Assembly: GCA_964611035.1 (NCBI GenBank)
Contig: CAZSWT010000007.1
Location: forward strand, 1 to 64,000
Direction of reading: 5' to 3'
DNA length: 64,000 nt
Source: B33-G16 sp964611035
GTDB taxonomy: Bacteria; Desulfobacterota; DSM-4660; Desulfatiglandales; B25-G16
The stretch's first letter is position 1. Every line of letters starts with the position of its first letter. The notes under the pieces are model-generated. The model was given only the letters and a program-made list of their open reading frames with translations. It had not been told where the DNA came from and searched no databases. This document shows positions 62,455 through 64,000 of the stretch, piece after piece. A program made the translations under genes and the position numbers.

Positions 62455-63087
62455 TTACTCCTTCCCTGCCTCTTTGAGGGTATCCATAAATATCTTATAA
62501 AACTTCTCATGATCAGGGATGGCCTTGTTGAGTATTAGGCGTAACTTGGAAAGATCAGCAGGGTTTATTACAAGATTGGCGCTTAACGTAAAGGCCATCA
62601 TATTATCCATGGTGTCGAATTTGTCGCTTACCAGAGCCAGAAAGATCTTTCTCCTCACACTCATAGAAAGATGATTAAGATAATGAGTGACTGGGCTACC
62701 TTCAAGGTTTTGTCCATCAAAACCATCGGAGAGGATAACCATGTCAAAGTGATGAAGGCGAAGTTTACCCATTGCATCTTGTGCTGATGGGGCTACAATA
62801 GGTTTATATTTTAATTCCTCCAAAACAGAACTAATATCGTTTATCTGCCCATCATCTCCATTCAACACGAGAGCCAATCTGGTTCCTTCCTCAAAGAGCT
62901 CAAGAGGACTGCTGTCTTGCTCAAGTTCTTCTGTTTCCCCTGAAACTATATCCTTATCAGGCTTCCTTGTATCTACCTTTATTTTAGCCTTACACTTTGG
63001 GCAGGTAATACTTACCACTTTATTGGGTGGCAACTTTTCATCCGGTATCTTGAATGCTGCCCCACATGAATCACATATAATATCCAT
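62455..63087 (-). CDS. Zinc-ribbon protein with receiver-like domain
   Basis: 210 residues. An MJ0042-type zinc ribbon occupies the N-terminus (C5, C8, C29, C32). After an acidic linker (about 40-65) comes a domain with the strand-helix order of CheY-like receivers (LALVLNGDDGQINDISSVLEELKYKPIVAPSAQDAMGKLRLHHFDMVILSDGF). The usual phosphoacceptor Asp position is in MVILSDG. Such ribbon proteins often accompany pilus or gliding genes in Deltaproteobacteria, and a PilT-type gene is next to it. Confidence 0.82.
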   Translation of the reverse strand: MDIICDSCGAAFKIPDEKLPPNKVVSITCPKCKAKIKVDTRKPDKDIVSGETEELEQDSSPLELFEEGTRLALVLNGDDGQINDISSVLEELKYKPIVAPSAQDAMGKLRLHHFDMVILSDGFDGQNLEGSPVTHYLNHLSMSVRRKIFLALVSDKFDTMDNMMAFTLSANLVINPADLSKLRLILNKAIPDHEKFYKIFMDTLKEAGKE

Positions 63088-63142
63088 ACGTTATTTCTCC
63101 TCTTTTAGGTAGGCACTATGTGTTGAGATTAGGCGTAGATCG

Positions 63143-64000
63143 TTACATTGTCTTTCCGTATTCCTTATCTACCTCAAGTCCCTCTATAGATGTTGTCTTT
63201 TCTCCCTTGGCTGCCTTGATGGAATCGATTTCCCTTCCCACGACTGCTTTATGTGATGCATAGCCGAGAGCTGTTTCTTCAGTAATAAGGCCATTTTTAT
63301 AATGTTCTCCGATACATTGATCAAATGTCATCATGCCAAAGGCCTGGCTATTTTCCATAATATCATAAAATGTATTTTCCTCAGTTTCTCCATGAAGGAT
63401 AAGGTCTTTTACTCTCATGTTTGTACCTAATATCTCAAAGGCGGCCACACGGTCACCCTGGATTTTAGGCATTAGCCTTTGGCATACTATCCATCTGATG
63501 GTGTCAGACAGCCGAATTCTTATCTGTTTTTCCTCATCCGTGTCAAACATACCGATAATCCTGTTTATTGTTTGCCCTGCATCCACTGTATGAAGGGTGC
63601 TCAAGACAAGATGCCCGGTCTCGGCGGCAGACAGGGCTATCTCTACTGTCTCCCTGTCCCTCATCTCACCTACCAGGATGATCTTTGGTGCCTGACGCAG
63701 GGCAGCCCGTAGTCCGGAAGCGAATTCATCAAAGTCGGTACCCATTTCTCTCTGGTTAAATGTGGCAGTTTTCTGGGAATGGATGTATTCAACTGGATCC
63801 TCTAAGGTAACAACATGGGATGATCTTTTTTCGTTTATCTCATTTAAAAAGGCAGCAAGAGATGTCGTCTTTCCACTTCCGGTAGCTCCAGTAACAAGGA
63901 TTATGCCATTCAATACCTCTGTCATTTTGTAGAAGGCATGAGGAAGTTTCATTTCTTCAATAGTTGGCACCCTGGTTGCTAATTGTCTCATCACCACAGA
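63143..64000 (-). CDS. PilT/PilU-family pilus retraction ATPase (partial)
   Basis: The C-terminal 285 or so codons are inside the window; the gene continues past its edge. Visible motifs are Walker A GATGSGKTTSL, the Asp box THVVTLEDPVEYIH-type segment (HVVTLEDPVEYIH), Walker B LRAALRQAPKIILVGEMRDRETVEIALSAAETGHLV, and the His box LSTLHTVDA. The tail is longer than in typical PilT and ends KEYGKTM, which fits PilU-like members. It powers pilus retraction at the inner membrane. Confidence 0.93.
   Translation of the reverse strand, partial: SVVMRQLATRVPTIEEMKLPHAFYKMTEVLNGIILVTGATGSGKTTSLAAFLNEINEKRSSHVVTLEDPVEYIHSQKTATFNQREMGTDFDEFASGLRAALRQAPKIILVGEMRDRETVEIALSAAETGHLVLSTLHTVDAGQTINRIIGMFDTDEEKQIRIRLSDTIRWIVCQRLMPKIQGDRVAAFEILGTNMRVKDLILHGETEENTFYDIMENSQAFGMMTFDQCIGEHYKNGLITEETALGYASHKAVVGREIDSIKAAKGEKTTSIEGLEVDKEYGKTM

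Noticed and set aside
1..64000. CRISPR array
   Set aside because: No set of regularly spaced identical repeats was seen; the repeats found are palindromes or attC-like sites with different arms.
1..64000. tRNA or rRNA genes
   Set aside because: No cloverleaf with a GGTTCRA arm in the right context and no rRNA-like stretch was recognised; GGTTCAAGCC at 44860 belongs to the gdh leader element.

Overview
The window looks like chromosomal DNA of a Gram-negative anaerobe, most likely a member of the Desulfobacterota (former Deltaproteobacteria). The outer-membrane genes waaA and lptF, a PilT-type ATPase, an RND pump, a large NAD-glutamate dehydrogenase and a sensor-kinase N-terminus of the type MPRKPTYEEL support this. 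It is moderately AT-rich with Shine-Dalgarno starts. The assignment comes from gene content, not from a marker-gene comparison.

Region 1 (1-1.85 kb): a small accessory island. A zeta-toxin-like kinase and its partner lie between two 28-bp direct repeats (24 of 28 identical), beside GC-rich palindromes and the first codons of a REP-associated transposase. Its right edge adjoins a carA gene cut after about 70 codons.

Region 2 (1.85-31.2 kb): a concentration of glutamine-dependent amidotransferase genes, nearly all on the minus strand: carA (remnant), hisF, nadE, purF, carB, a stand-alone FMN glutamate-synthase domain, pyrG, a 1238-residue GlmS-like protein, hisH and guaA. Among them are nagB, glmM, a GlmR/YvcK gene, a DUF1846 gene, a GAF-ANTAR antiterminator and an unrecognised 576-residue protein. 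waaA and a deoxyhypusine-synthase-like gene sit on the plus strand. Just upstream of the FMN glutamate-synthase gene, and just downstream of the ANTAR gene, is a promoter, two hexaloop hairpins (A at loop position 1, G at 4) and an intrinsic terminator: a textbook ANTAR target.

Region 3 (31.2-41.7 kb): a worn region. It holds small membrane or secreted proteins, a duplicated two-gene module (STAS-like protein plus a 97-100-residue partner, one STAS copy dead), hflK without hflC, a collapsed pntA/pntB locus, rnk, a GAF-LuxR regulator, a KefB-type antiporter with an in-frame stop before its last domain, and insertion-sequence debris.

Region 4 (41.7-50.9 kb): an NAD-glutamate dehydrogenase with a leader of about 330 nt containing a large structured element, lptF without lptG, and a minus-strand amino-acid cluster: PLP dehydratase/racemase, opine-type dehydrogenase, short asparaginase-like protein, a DapF-fold protein whose two catalytic cysteines are serines, and an ACT protein.

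Region 5 (50.9-57.9 kb): a previously unmarked integron. Small one-gene cassettes (GNAT, methyltransferase, DUF6125, lipoprotein, HAD, small membrane protein, VapBC, DUF3795, YbaK, hypothetical), all on the minus strand, are separated by attC-like hairpins and end at a divergent, dead intI remnant.

Region 6 (57.9-64 kb): an RND efflux pair, a zinc-ribbon/receiver-like protein and a PilT-family ATPase cut by the window edge.
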